A stretch of DNA of 64,000 nt, taken from Erythrocercus mccallii. Lineage: Eukaryota > Chordata > Aves > Passeriformes > Dicruridae. The position numbers were made by a program, and so were the translations under genes. Below, piece by piece: positions 1-38,360 of the stretch (position 1 is the stretch's first letter; the number at the start of each line of letters is the position of its first letter). The stretch lies in NCBI GenBank assembly GCA_013397435.1, contig VZRG01002030.1:63658-127657 (forward strand). Reading direction: 5' to 3'. A model generated the notes under the pieces. It had not been told where the DNA came from. It ran no database searches and saw only the letters and a program-made list of their open reading frames with translations.

Positions 1-2611
1 TCACCATCCCCTGGGAGCAGGCAGGGCTGCTGAGAGGGGCTGGCAGCCAGGCAGGAGGAAGGAAAGGTGGCTCTGGTGCATGGATCGGGGCAGCGCCGAG
101 TGCTTGCGAGCTGTGTGAGTGTGAGCAGCGTGCGTGTCCCTGCTCTGGGGAGATTTTAATCCACAGTTTGCAGCCCCAGGACAAAATCCTCCAGAGCATG
201 AACACAGCAGTGGATCTCTGCAGTAGCCAGGGTGTCTCCTCTAGCTCAGGCAGGGCTCATGGAGAAGGACAGCAGCAATGAGGATTGAACCAGAGGCTCA
301 GATGCTCTGGAAGTTAATGAACTGGAAAAGACTGGATGTGGCACTAACGACTGGATGTGGCACTCAGTGCTCTGGGTTAGCTGACAGGGTGGTGATCAGT
401 CAAAGGTTGGACTTGATGATCTTAGGGGTCTTTTCCAACCGTGACGATTCTATGATTGTGAATATTGTGCGAGAAGAGCAGGAGTGGAGAGCTCAGGAGC
501 AGCCTGGGCTCACGGGCAATTTGCTGCTGCCATCAGACGAATCCACAGACCTTGTTGCAGTCACAGCAGGCACCTGAGAGGCCCCACTTGTGTTTGTAGC
601 TGTGCATCACTCTCAGTGATTGCCAGAAGAATCGTTGTTAGGTTTGGATGTCCTTGGAATAAGGCTTGCAACCACACGTGAACAAAGCCTGTCTGAGCTG
701 TGTCTGGCTGTAGAGGCAGGTGGCAGCCAGGCTTTCCCCCTGTGGGACTGTGTTGTGTGGAAATCAGGTTTCTCTGGTGTCTGTGAGGAGCAGCCAGGCC
801 AGGCTGTCTCTTCAGCAGGACAGGAACTAACCTGCAGTGTCATGGCTTCTGTTTGCTCGTCCTCTTCCACCCCAGAGGGTCTGGCTTCTCTGCCAGGAGC
901 AGCCCTCTTCCCCTGCCCTCCCAAAAACTGGTTGAAAAGTGCCCGTTAATTGTTCAGGAGAGGTTTGAACACAATGTGGCAAAACTCCTGAGCAAAAAGT
1001 TTTCAATTAAAATTGGAGGGGGGAAAAAAGAGAAAAAAATATGGTTCTGTGTAATGTGAATTTAAAGAATATTTTTGAAAGTTCTTTTTAAAAGAGAAAA
1101 ATCGTCTGAAGATTTGCACCTTTTTATCCCAAATCATTCAGAAAGCACATTTCAACAAAACGTGTGTCAGCAGCATTCCTCATTTTCTCATCTCAAAACC
1201 AAGGTAGCTCATGGGCTGTTTTACCTGTGCACAATTTTAATGTCTGTCTTTGAACTCTGTCTCACCAGGTCTGTGTGCCGTACCGTACTAACCAGTGTTT
1301 CTTCCTCACTCCCTTGCCTTCCCAGCAAATTGCATGGGACTCCCAGCTCTAACCCTGCCAAGGTGCTTCCATGTAATCCCCCTTTCTTAACTAATACTGT
1401 TTTTGTCACTTTCTCTCCCTCCTTGTCTCCGTGCAAGTGGAATTAATTGGTGTTTTTCCCGCATGGCGCTTTGTTTCTGCACTGTGGAGTAGGGTGTGTG
1501 TGGCAGGGAGGGCTGGGGCAGCCCTGGCCAGGCCTGCTAACCTGCCCACCTGTCCGGTGGGGAGCACATGGAAACGGGTAAGAGCCAAACAGGGGGACTG
1601 GGGGAGGATGGATTTCACAAGGGAGGACGTGATCCAGCATTTCCAGCACCTTCTACCACCACAAATACTGGCAACAAGTGCAACAGGTGTAGGGGTACGT
1701 GTATGTCCATATCAGGGGCAGGTTCCTCACCTTCCTTTTGTATGGCCAGTCTAAACTGGAGAACAGGACTATCGTACAGTGGACAATCATTTAGGGGGAA
1801 AAAAGGTATAATCTGAACGTCTACATTGTGATGACAGAGTAAGACAGGAGAATCTCACTGATAAACAATTGCTTGCACAAAACATTTTGGTGGAGCCATT
1901 CTGGTTCTATATCTGGGGCTAATACATTACAGGGAAAAAGGAGATATTAAATAAAATAGACCTGGTTTGTCCCATTCCTACATACAACTGTGCTTTTGGA
2001 AGGAGAGTGCTGCCTTTTTTTAGGATGACATTACACTGTTACGTGGTACATATGGCTCAATGCAAATGAAAATCTAGTTCAGGTTAATCATATTCTGCTC
2101 ATCGTTTATACTCAGGGTTGTTCTCTGAGCTGATAGCATGAGCTAGAACCAAAAACAATGGCAGGGCTAGTTCTTTGCAGAGTTTTTCTTTGCAGGAGAA
2201 GGCAGCACAACGCAGACCTAGAGGGAGGATCTCTAAGGGGAGGATTATCCTTAGGTTTAGCAGAAAGAATGCAAACACACAGGTCTTTGAAGTTCATCTT
2301 TCCCTGAAAGCTTGTCCTGTGATGGCTTGGGAAGTTCCCATCTCTACCCTTGGGGTAGGTGAGCCCACATGGAGAGCAGCCTTCAGGGTGGATGGAGCAG
2401 ACACATTCAGGCTGAAAGGTGGGGCAAGGGTCCCCATCACGCTGTGTGAGACCACCTCTGGAAGGCCCCACACACCAGAGAGACGGCACCAGCTGCCGTT
2501 TGCCACGAGGGTGACACGCCTGGAGCACGTTGAAGCGAGGAGAGCAGCTGTCCCTGGGGGGTCTGAGTGGAAGCTGCGTCCTGTCCTTGACACCGTTGCT
2601 CTTTTGCCCAG
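1..2611 (+). other. Presumed CYFIP2 intron, no coding exon recognised
   Basis: The first CYFIP2 exon in the window begins in mid-codon, so upstream exons exist, but none of their expected protein sequence appears here. The stretch holds a CR1 tail (305-460) and otherwise unremarkable single-copy sequence. Confidence 0.75.
305..460 (+). mobile_element. CR1 LINE 3'-terminal fragment
   Basis: Contains the hallmark CR1 3' end: GGTTGGACTTGATGATCTTA, GGTCTTTTCCAACC, and the terminal ATTCTATG-type octamers (GATTCTATGATTGTG). It is 5'-truncated, as most CR1 copies are. The phrase GACTGGATGTGGCACT occurs twice, at about 331 and 349, an internal tandem duplication. Confidence 0.9.
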
Positions 2612-28937
<26,326 letters not shown>

Positions 28938-31900
28938 TGTGGACACGGACCCTGCGTGGCTTGGGAAGGGAGCAGGGACTGAACCCAAACCAGCTGGGAG
29001 GGGTAAACTTGATGGTGTGAGGCCTGACGAGGGCGTGAGGCTGGGTCTGCCTCTCCACGCGAGGACACATCTTCCCCTCAGCCCCGTTTGAGTGCATGTT
29101 CCTCTGTCCCATCCCTGTGGTCGGTTTTACTCGTAGCTTTCGGACTTGAGGGGGGGGTGGGGGTGGGAGGGCAAAATGTGCTTTTCTTCCATGAAGTGGT
29201 CCGGTTTTCCCTGTGATTCAGCCCGTGCACACATCGCTCTGAAGCCATACTGCAGCCTCGGCTGGGAGATCCCCACGGCGCCGGGAGCCCGCTCCCACCG
29301 CGGGAGCAGCGGGACACATCAATACCCTGTGACAATGTGCCGCCAGCCACGGAGCAGGAGGGGCTGAAGACAAGTCCCTGATCCATCCTTGAGGGGAAGA
29401 AGGGATGAAGGCAGGGTGTTAGCCATGGCAGTGCCCTGAGGAGGATCGAGTGCTGGGTGCAGAGGGGCCCTGCCAGGCTGGTCATGGATGGATGCCTGAC
29501 CCAGGCTGGGGTGAGCTTTGTGCTCTCCGCTGTGTCCTTGGCCTTTGCGGCAGCTGGAGGGGGAGCTTCGGCATGTGGGCTTGAGAATAGCAGGGATGCA
29601 GTCAGCAGATATCTCCTCAGCACTTCAGAGAGCTGGGGAAAGAGAAAACAGCCTGGCTTTTTCCATGCTGTGGGACGTTCGCTTATTTTAATGCAGAGGT
29701 TCTCCCCTGAAGACTCATCTTCCATGGACTAAACCAGATTTCCTGTGGACTACAGAAGAGGCTGCATTCATGTGAATGTGCTCTCAAACATATTAATTTG
29801 AGTGGAAATAATCACTGGTGCTGACAGGATGCAGGTGTAGTTACCTTGAACATACAGGATCTTGTTCTTCAGCCAAGGGTGAGAGCCAGGGGATGTAATC
29901 TGTGTTCTGGGATGCTGTTTTCCCTTGGTTTAGATGAATTCCTAGTGGCACAGCAAGCAAATGACCTTTCTCCTGAGAATGGTGACTACCAGCAGGGCTT
30001 AGGAAACTTCCCATCACTCAGAAATTATGTGTTCGTTTAGAAAAGATAAAATACAGGATAAGCTTTAAAAAATACCCTGAATTTTCCAGGTTCAGAGAGA
30101 ATGCTGGAGTCTGTTTCCTTTTCCCTCTCAGCTAATCTAAGATCCTTGGATACTGAGAACAAATTCAGGTGGAACTTCACGGAGGATTTCATAACTCCTG
30201 GTCTAACCTGCTTCCCCTCAGTAGTGTCACTGGAGTGATGCAAAAGCTTGTGCTTGATGTGAAAGGAGATCAAACCATGTGCTCCAAGAGAAAATGATGC
30301 CAGCCTCACCACTGGCACTGTTTCCTCAGCTCTAGCCTGGCCACAGCAAAAACTGCTGTATCCAGGTGTGATAATATATATTTGTTCCATGCATTTCATC
30401 ATGCCTTGTAAACTGCATGCTGTTACAGATGTTAAAGAGGCAGAGCCTGGGCATTTATTCTCTCAGAGGGAACATATAATTAATTAGTAGAAATATCCCA
30501 GCTGGAGTTTTTGTTTTAGGAAACAACAGCCAGCAAACTACTGCTGGCAAGAGGAGATCTTGGTGTGAGGCATGAATTTGTGCTCCCAGACTCTCATCAC
30601 CTACTCCCTTGATAATTAATGAATACCCCACATGCAGCAAGCACTGGACATTTTCACACCTTGAGTTTCCTTTAATTGCTGAGACAAGACATTTTCAGCT
30701 GCAGGGAGGAAATTGTGCAGCACAGTAATCTGAAAGTAAAATGAAATCTCAGGAAATCTGGCTGAAATCTTGGAGTGGCTGAGAAGGACCCAGCCCAGCA
30801 AGGCGAGTTCTTTCCTCTGTACTGTGAGGAAGAGCAGCAGAGAAGCATCTGGGGCTTGCTCTCTACTTACACTTCCACTGAGGATGTCAGTTCTGGCCAA
30901 CACTTCTACACTACTGGAGTGAGGGTATCTAGAGATATATATTTTTAAAAGGAAGAGAAGAATCAAGCACTTTATTTTTTGTGGAAAACAAGATGCGAGG
31001 AAGATAGATCCGACCAAGATCCTGTTTTTCATGACCTAAATAGTAAGTGCTTGTTATTTTGGTATGATAGTCTTGCTGAAAAGTTGGCACAAGTCCCTGT
31101 CTGGCTTTCAGAGCCACCTCTAGGCACAGCACAAATTAAGTGTCCTACTACATCTGACAAGCTATGGGATGTTGGAGTCTTCTTGGAAACCAGCATGAAC
31201 AAAAAGTTGCTACAAAAGGATGAACTATACCAAATGGCCCAGTCTCAGCTACCCAGACAAAATGGGATATGGTAAGGTGAATTTAAATCCCTGTTGTAAT
31301 CAGTTCAGGTCTGGAGTGAGTCATGAGATATTTCACCTAATAATCTGTAAATCTCTTTGCATTCTTTTCCTGTAGTTTTGCCGTAATTCCCTGAAGCCCT
31401 GCAAAACAGTTGCACTTGAAAGTTGTACTTGTACAGGCTGTACTTGAAAGAACAAGTAGCTGAAATCTATTTGTTGCCCTCAGATTTGCTAGCAAAAATG
31501 TAAAATCCCTCCAGATTCCAAGAGATGAAATGTTTTGAGCAAAATGTCCAAGTGCATGAACAAAATGTAAAGTGTTTTGACTGTAGAGTATATGCAGATC
31601 TTTTGCCTTGTTGCTCAAGTAGTGTGAGATATCAGCTAGTAATAATCACAGTCTTAATTTCTGAGATTTGATGTTACTGTCCTTTGATTATCTCAAGGAT
31701 TAAGATACTCCTTAGCTTCAGTTTTCTCACCTTCCTTGTCTGTGTGTGAGAAAGGTCCAGGCGTAGGTCTTTAAACAACTCCATGAAAATGGATTTTTTT
31801 TCTCATGTGCATTTTTAAATGTCATAATTGTTAATGGAAATAGGGAGCAAATTTGAGGAGTAGGGTTGAATAGTACCAGATTGCCAGGGGCCAGGCATAT

Positions 31901-32875
31901 TCCCCACACTTGCAGACTTGCTGGCCAGTTTGGGAGTCTTCCTTGCAGATGTGCTTCAGTCCTATATTTTTCAGTCTTTTATAACCTGCAGACTTCTAAT
32001 GTTGTTTTCTTAGGGAAATGTTGACCCCCTTTCTGAATCCTCCCAAGTCCACTGACAATGGACTTGTTTTTTTACCTGTATTTTCCTGCTTATGCTAAAA
32101 TAGTCTGCAAAGTCCCCAGCACTCACCAGCCACCACTTGGAATGTCTACTCCTAAGACAAGTTGTTGCCTCCATACAGGAATTACAGGGGGGAGAAAGGA
32201 TGGCCTGTATCATGAATGAAGTCAGACTGGGTTGTTTTAATGTTCCCTCTGGCTTTGCCATTATAAATGTGACTGTTGGCAGTGCACATGCTTTTCTGGG
32301 TTTGATGCTACACTTGACTTGCAATGCTACCATAGAAAGGGGAAGCAAACTAGATCAAATTCAGCACTTCAGTGATTTTCCTTTTAAACTCTGACAGCAC
32401 TTAGGAGAATTGAACAACATTAGTCCTTTTCCTCCTGCATTACTCCAGTCCGGTAGGTTCATGTGTATTGGAGAACAAAAGAGAAAAGAATCTAAGGTGT
32501 AAAAAACCAAGAAAATATTCTCAAAAACTGTTGTCAAATGTACCATATTTGTATGAAAAGCTGCTTGAGTTATTTTGTACAAGGAATTTTATTTATGGTG
32601 AGGTATATTTACGCTTGTGATCTGATACAGTGTTAAATTTTTGATCCATATTTGCTATGCAGCTGAAGATGATATTTTGGTTTTGTATTATTATTTTTTG
32701 CTGTTGTTCTAAAATTCAGCCAACAGAAGCTTCCATCTCCATTAGAAGTGCTTCTGCAAGAGTAAAGCATCTGATACCTGGTGATATGTCCCGTAACACA
32801 GCAACCAACAATGTGTACAACAAATGTGGGATGACTTTTGTGATGAAGAGAAATAAAAATTGGGCTCATTGATGA
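28938..32875 (+). other. CYFIP2: Probable CYFIP2 3' UTR
   Basis: No exon or second gene is recognised from the CYFIP2 stop to about 32.9 kb. The distal 1.5 kb (31.3-32.86 kb) is AT-rich and low in repeats, as brain-gene 3' UTRs often are. The first well-placed AATAAA after that stretch is at 32852-32857. The span is inferred; earlier weak signals could give shorter forms. Confidence 0.5.
32852..32857 (+). terminator. Candidate polyadenylation signal AATAAA for CYFIP2
   Basis: Canonical AATAAA followed within about 60 nt by a T/G-containing stretch. It is the only canonical signal I noted between the CYFIP2 stop and the intergenic region. Assignment to CYFIP2 is by position only. Confidence 0.4.
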
Positions 32876-35800
32876 AATGGGCAGAATTTACCTTGTGGCA
32901 TCATCATCATCATTGTGATAACTGTTATTTGGGGAGAGATTTCAATTCTACCTTGCACCAAAAAAAAAAGTTAATTTGATAAAAAATGTCAAGCTTTTGT
33001 AAAAACCAAAGGGGAACAAAATATGAGGCCTTGTGGCCAACACCAAAACAGACATATTTTCCTATCAAAAAGTTAATGATTTTGGAGAAGAACTTCCTTG
33101 CACAACACATTTTTCATTTTAAAACTTGTTTTAGTATAAGGGGGTCAGGGGAGGGGAAATCATATAATCATTTTTAATAGATCCTGACAGGCTCTACTCA
33201 GAGCTGAACAGAGGAGCTAATTTCCTCTCATTACTGCAGCCTTGTCAACTCCACAGGGGCCTTTTTTTATGCCATGTGATTCTCCTTGCTATTATTTTCC
33301 CAAATTTCCATTTGAAACCGTTCTTCGTTTTGTGTTGAAAGCACACAAGGAGCAGCCGTGGTTGTTGTCTGCTGAAGAGAAGTGGGAACCAAGGGGGAAA
33401 GATCATCTGGGAGCTGAGGAATTAGGGAGAAACAACTGACATGGATCTATGGGGGCTGGACTCCTGTGCTCATCAGCTCCAGCCCAAACACTGTAACTGG
33501 TGTTCCTTTCACAGCTTCTTCCCAAGGTTTCTTGATGGGAACAGCTTCCTAGCTTAAGAGGAACAGAAATGCAGTGATTCTTCACTTAAAACTGGAAATG
33601 AACTTTACACCATGGCCAGGCGGCTCTGTTGATCTTTCCAATGTGCTCTGAAGCTGCGCTGCAGCTCTCTGGGTGACATCCTGCTGTGCAGGACTGTTGG
33701 ATTGCTCAAAGTTGCCCAATGTTTACTGATTTCAACATGGTTCTGCTACAGGGAATGGCAGAGAGAAAGAGGAGCAGGACTTTCTTTCTGCATCAGCCAC
33801 TGATACTGGGGAGGTTGGTTGGGTTTTATCCTTTCTGCCATCAAGATTTCTCTTTTTCTTCCTCCTTTTTTTTTTTTTTTTTTTAACTAATTTTAGCTGC
33901 TGCGTCATGGACACCTCAGTTCTCACACCAGCCCTAGGAAGTGCTGAGAGCTCACATGGTCTCACTGGAGCCAGAAGCAGTTCTTGCTTTGAATGTCAGG
34001 GTCCATGACTGAATTTTGAACAAACAACCCTAAGGGAGCGGTATCAAAGTTACAGGTCCCCATCTTTCTTCTTCCTAATGCTCCTAAATATGTTTCCATC
34101 TCCAGATAAAAGCCACTTCACCAATGCAAAGGACAGTTCATAAATGATTGTTTTATTCTTTCAAAAGCTTAACAAAATTACCCTTTCTGTGACCCTCTCT
34201 GCAAGTCAGGAGTGCCTTCCACATGTAGCTCTGCTTGATTTAGAGTTCTGATGCAAACGCCTCCAGATAAGGAGTCTGCAAACAAACGATCTGCTGATTA
34301 CGTGTCACTGCACCCACTGCAGTCCATCACCAACCCACCGCTCCTGCTCTGCCAACATGTGGCTTTGTGGGGCCGCAGTGACCTGGATAAAGCATTCAGC
34401 AGCCCTGGGAGAAAGGAGCTGGGATGTGTTTTGTGGCCCCATGACCCTGGGTCACTCAGCAGCTCAGCACAGACCCACAGGTGAGTGCACCGGCATGGGG
34501 AGGGCAGGGCTGCAAGGGTTGGAACCCACCATGGGTGTGACAGGCTTGGGAACTGTCTCTGTTGGTGCTTTCTAAACTCTGGTGGCACCAAATGACAACC
34601 TCAGCCACTGCAGACATGGTTACCTTGAGATAGGCTGAATAAAAGCTGTCTGCTCATCAAAGTTCAATCTATCAAGCTTTGGGCATCCTTTCATGTAGTG
34701 CTGCAATCATCCAGCACCAGGCACTTCCCTTAACCCCTACCTTAGCAAATCATTGCCAGAAAAAGGGTTCACCCTCTCTTTGAAGCAGCAAACAGCTCCT
34801 TGGAGCTCTAAAATGATACCAAGCCAGAGCAGAGTATTAAAAAGCTGTTCAGAACTTTCCACAGAAACCATGCCTAGCAGACATCCAAGGGCAAAAGTTT
34901 CCATCACCAGTTAGCAGGATACTTCCACTTTTATTTTTAAGAGAGGACAATTGGCACTCAGTAGTTTTCTATCACTTTTTCCAGAACAGAAGAGATGAGC
35001 AGGCAAGAGCAAAGGAAAGAACAGCCTTTGGATGTTGCAGGAGAGGTTATTTGCATGCAAAGCTGCCTCCTGGATTCCAGTCAAGACTTTCACCTGGAAA
35101 CCAGTATTTCAGGAGGAACTGCATTGTTAAAATATGAGCTGCTGAGGAAGACTCCCTGATTTCTGATGAGTTATTTTTAAGGGAGCATCTGATGTGAGTA
35201 TCAACCCCTGAGGTCATAGCTTGGAGCTAAATTCCCTTAATTACAGCCTTCTCATTAAAATGAGGATATGAAGCAATAAAAGAGGCATTGGCTGTATCCC
35301 TGCTTTATTGTTATCAGTCTCAACTTGCCCTTGACTAAGCACAGAAGGCTCCATGCCAACCCTGCCTGGCTCCTTACTCCCATATTGCCGTACACAGCCT
35401 TGCTAAATCCATCAAACGCAACTCCTGTGACTTCGTGATTTTACTGACTGCACCTCCCGCAGTCCCTGTGCCAGAAAGAAGGAAATACATGACACACTTG
35501 TATCCATGGTTCATTTCAAAATCTGACTGGAGCTTCTCCCTCAGTGGTGTCACCCAGGCACGCTCCTTCTCTGGTGTCTGACAGAGCCAGCTCACACTGC
35601 AGAGTCCTCTCCTCTTGGGGACCTTTTGCTCATCATGTCTCTCTTCCTAGGACTTAGAATGGCTTCTTTTGGAGGTCTCACCCCTTGTCAAATCTGGCAG
35701 AAGTGGCCCACAGACTCAAATTTGTCTTTGGGGATGAAAAGGAGTACATAAACACGTGTATGTGGTCACATCAGCCCTTTCCTTTAAGAAATCAAGCTGA

Positions 35801-37530
35801 CAATCAAGAGGAAGGTAAAGATGTGGCCCAAAATGCCTTTTTCTTCTCCCTGAACCATGCTGTGGCAGTGATGCATGAAGCTGCACCATGACCAGAAGGA
35901 TTATTTTAACCCCAGATCTCTTCCATGAAAATATGCTGCCTCCTTCACACCTCTGTGCACATTGATCACAGATGTCAACAACACTCATCTGAAAAAGCTT
36001 GGAAATTATTTTGGACACAGTTTAACTGCCAATAACCACACCACAATTAGTTCTCCCCAGCTACGAGCAAGACCTCAGGGTGTTGGAAAAGGTCCAGCAA
36101 AGGAGAGAGCCCCAAGCATCAGAGTGAAGAGGCAGAGCAGCCTGTGAGGGGACAGGGGACACAAATTCCCCCAGCCAGCACAGGCAGTCAGCACTGCGAA
36201 CACAGCAAATACTTGTCCCACTTCACCATCACACTGGTTTTCTACAACCAGTCCTGTATTGACACATTGCAGGAGTAGCTCCTAACCAGCATCAGCCAGT
36301 AAATTTACTAAACAGAGGCCAAATCCCACCATCATCATCTTGCCCAGGATCTTGTTCCTTTTGGTTGCATAATAAATAACAGCAGCAGCAGTTGCTCCCA
36401 GAGCACTGATAAATCAGCAAATGTTTCATTCCTTACTTCCAAACCTGCTGCCATATGATTTGGATTGATTATCAAGTGCCCTGTCATAAAGGGGAGGACG
36501 TGGGATTTGGCTGGCAGTCTCTCCCAACCAGTGACCCACAGGACTGTGATGGATGAACAGACTTGATTAAAATCAAATGACTCACTAAGCACTTGAGCAT
36601 TACATTTGCTGGAGAAAACAGTTGCTCAGAGATAGGATCAGGCACTGAATGAAGGAGTCATGAGGTGTTGGCGATGCTGCAGCCTGATGGTCTAAGGGCG
36701 ATTCCTGTAATAACAATTTATTTTATGAGCAAAAAAGGCAATTTTTCAGACATGTTCAGATCGTGCAACTCTTATATCTTTATATTGCCTTATGACAGGG
36801 ACCCTTTCTATCTATAAATGCGGGCTTGCTGAAGCAAAGCTCGTTTCATTATTGGTTTTACTTATCTCTATTGACCTACAGCAGAACCTGCCTAATGGCA
36901 ACGAAAGGACTTTTCTATCAGCAATAGGTTTCTGTGTACACACAGCCACTGAGCACAAATGCAGGGAGGGAGGTCGGCAGAGGAGGATGGGGATGAAGGC
37001 AAAACTGATGTGCCACACTCTGACACGTTCACACACCAGAATCAGCAAGGGAGGCTTTGGCTGCCCTGGGAGGGGGAATTGATGGAGATTCCTCTTCTCC
37101 AATCCGAACAAGCCAAGTGACCTCATTTGCTCTTCCCATGGCTTCTCCTCCAGACCCTTCTTCATGGCCCTCCTTCGGACACTGCCTAACAACTTTATAT
37201 CCGTATATTGTTCAGCCCTAAAGGCTGGAAAATGCCTCTAAGCTCGAGCCCAACCATTAACCTGGCATTGCCACCAACATTTCTCTCTCGTTTGCCTTTA
37301 ATTTCTATTTCCACCACACCTGTGTTCAGCGCGGCTTTGCACAGCAGCCTCCCCTAACCCCGCAGCTGGGCTCACACACCTCCGAGCCACCCTCCTGCTG
37401 CCCCAGCGCCTTCTCCAGCCTCTGCAACAAGGAAAACACCCTCCAGAGGAGAAACCCCTGCGGCAGGAGCCTCGTCCCGGCTCTGTGCGAAGGGGCAGAA
37501 CCCCGCGGAGATGCCACCGCACCGACCGGG
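32876..37530. other. CYFIP2-NIPAL4 intergenic region
   Basis: About 4.7 kb with no recognisable exon. It contains a poly-T run at 33866-33884 and AT-rich single-copy sequence around 36.7-36.9 kb. Base composition rises to GC-rich from about 37.33 kb towards the NIPAL4 promoter. Confidence 0.7.
33866..33884. repeat. Poly-T tract
   Basis: Nineteen consecutive T in intergenic sequence. Confidence 0.85.
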
Positions 37531-37536
37531 CAGGCG

Positions 37537-38035
37537 GGGACGGGGATGGGGACGTGGGCTGGGAGGATGGCGACAAAGCGCTGGGAGGATGGGGATGACA
37601 GCTGGGAGAATGGGGACACGGGCTGGGAAGATGGGGNNNNNNNNNNNNNNNNNNNNNNNNNNNNNNNNNNNNNNNNNNNNNNNNNNNNNNNNNNNNNNNN
37701 NNNNNNNNNNNNNNNNNNNNNNNNNNNNNNNNNNNNNNNNNNNNNNNNNNNNNNNNNNNNNNNNNNNNNNNNNNNNNNNNNNNNNNNNNNNNNNNNNNNN
37801 NNNNNNNNNNNNNNNNNNNNNNNNNNNNNNNNNNNNNNNNNNNNNNNNNNNNNNNNNNNNNNNNNNNNNNNNNNNNNNNNNNNNNNNNNNNNNNNNNNNN
37901 NNNNNNNNNNNNNNNNNNNNNNNNNNNNNNNNNNNNNNNNNNNNNNNNNNNNNATGGCGACAAGGGCTGGGAGGATGGGGATGGCAGCAGGAGAATGGGG
38001 ACAAAGGGCTGGGAGGATGGGGACGAGGGCCGGGG
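37537..38035. repeat. G-rich minisatellite of ~21-bp units, interrupted by an N gap
   Basis: Units of about 21 bp with the core GCTGGGAGGATGGGG and variable spacers (GACAAAG, GATGACA, GACACGG) occur on both sides of the gap. At least three to four copies are visible on each side. Because the unit is a multiple of three, long open frames appear on both strands; they are not genes. Confidence 0.85.
37637..37953. other. Assembly gap (317 N)
   Basis: A run of 317 N inside the minisatellite. The true length of the array is unknown. Confidence 1.
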
Positions 38036-38360
38036 TTGCGGGGGCTGACCGCAAGGCTCTCCCGGGCCGTGCCAGCGCTCCCAGCACAGCGAGGGCAGGC
38101 CCAGCCCGGCCCGGCCCAGCCCGGCCCGGGGGAGGAGCGGGGCGGGCCCAGGTGTGCCCGGCCCTGCCCTCGGCCCGGGATGCGCTCAGCGGCCGGAGAG
38201 CGAAGGCAATGGAGCCGCCGGAGACCAACAGCAGCTGCAGCAACGGTGGGTGCAGCTCCGGGGCAGCGGGAGCGGCCCATGGGCTCGGCCCGTGGCACCG
38301 CCGGCACCGGGCCGGGACCGGGCCGGGTCCGGGGCGGCCGCTCCCGCTCCGAGCGCGGAG
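38036..38360 (+). promoter_or_regulatory. CpG-island promoter of NIPAL4
   Basis: GC-rich, CpG-dense stretch spanning the first coding exon, with several GGGCGG/CCCGCC-like and CCCGGCCC elements just upstream of the ATG and no TATA box. The exact start site is not determinable. Confidence 0.65.
38209..38245 (+). CDS. NIPAL4: NIPAL4 exon 1, residues 1-13
   Basis: MEPPETNSSCSN plus one base of a glycine. The donor is GTGGGT. It aligns with the human first exon by NSSC.NG. Confidence 0.9.

Noticed and set aside
1..2611. CYFIP2 K320E A-to-I editing site
   Set aside because: The edited lysine is about 12 codons before the first codon visible here, in an exon not present in the window, so nothing can be said.
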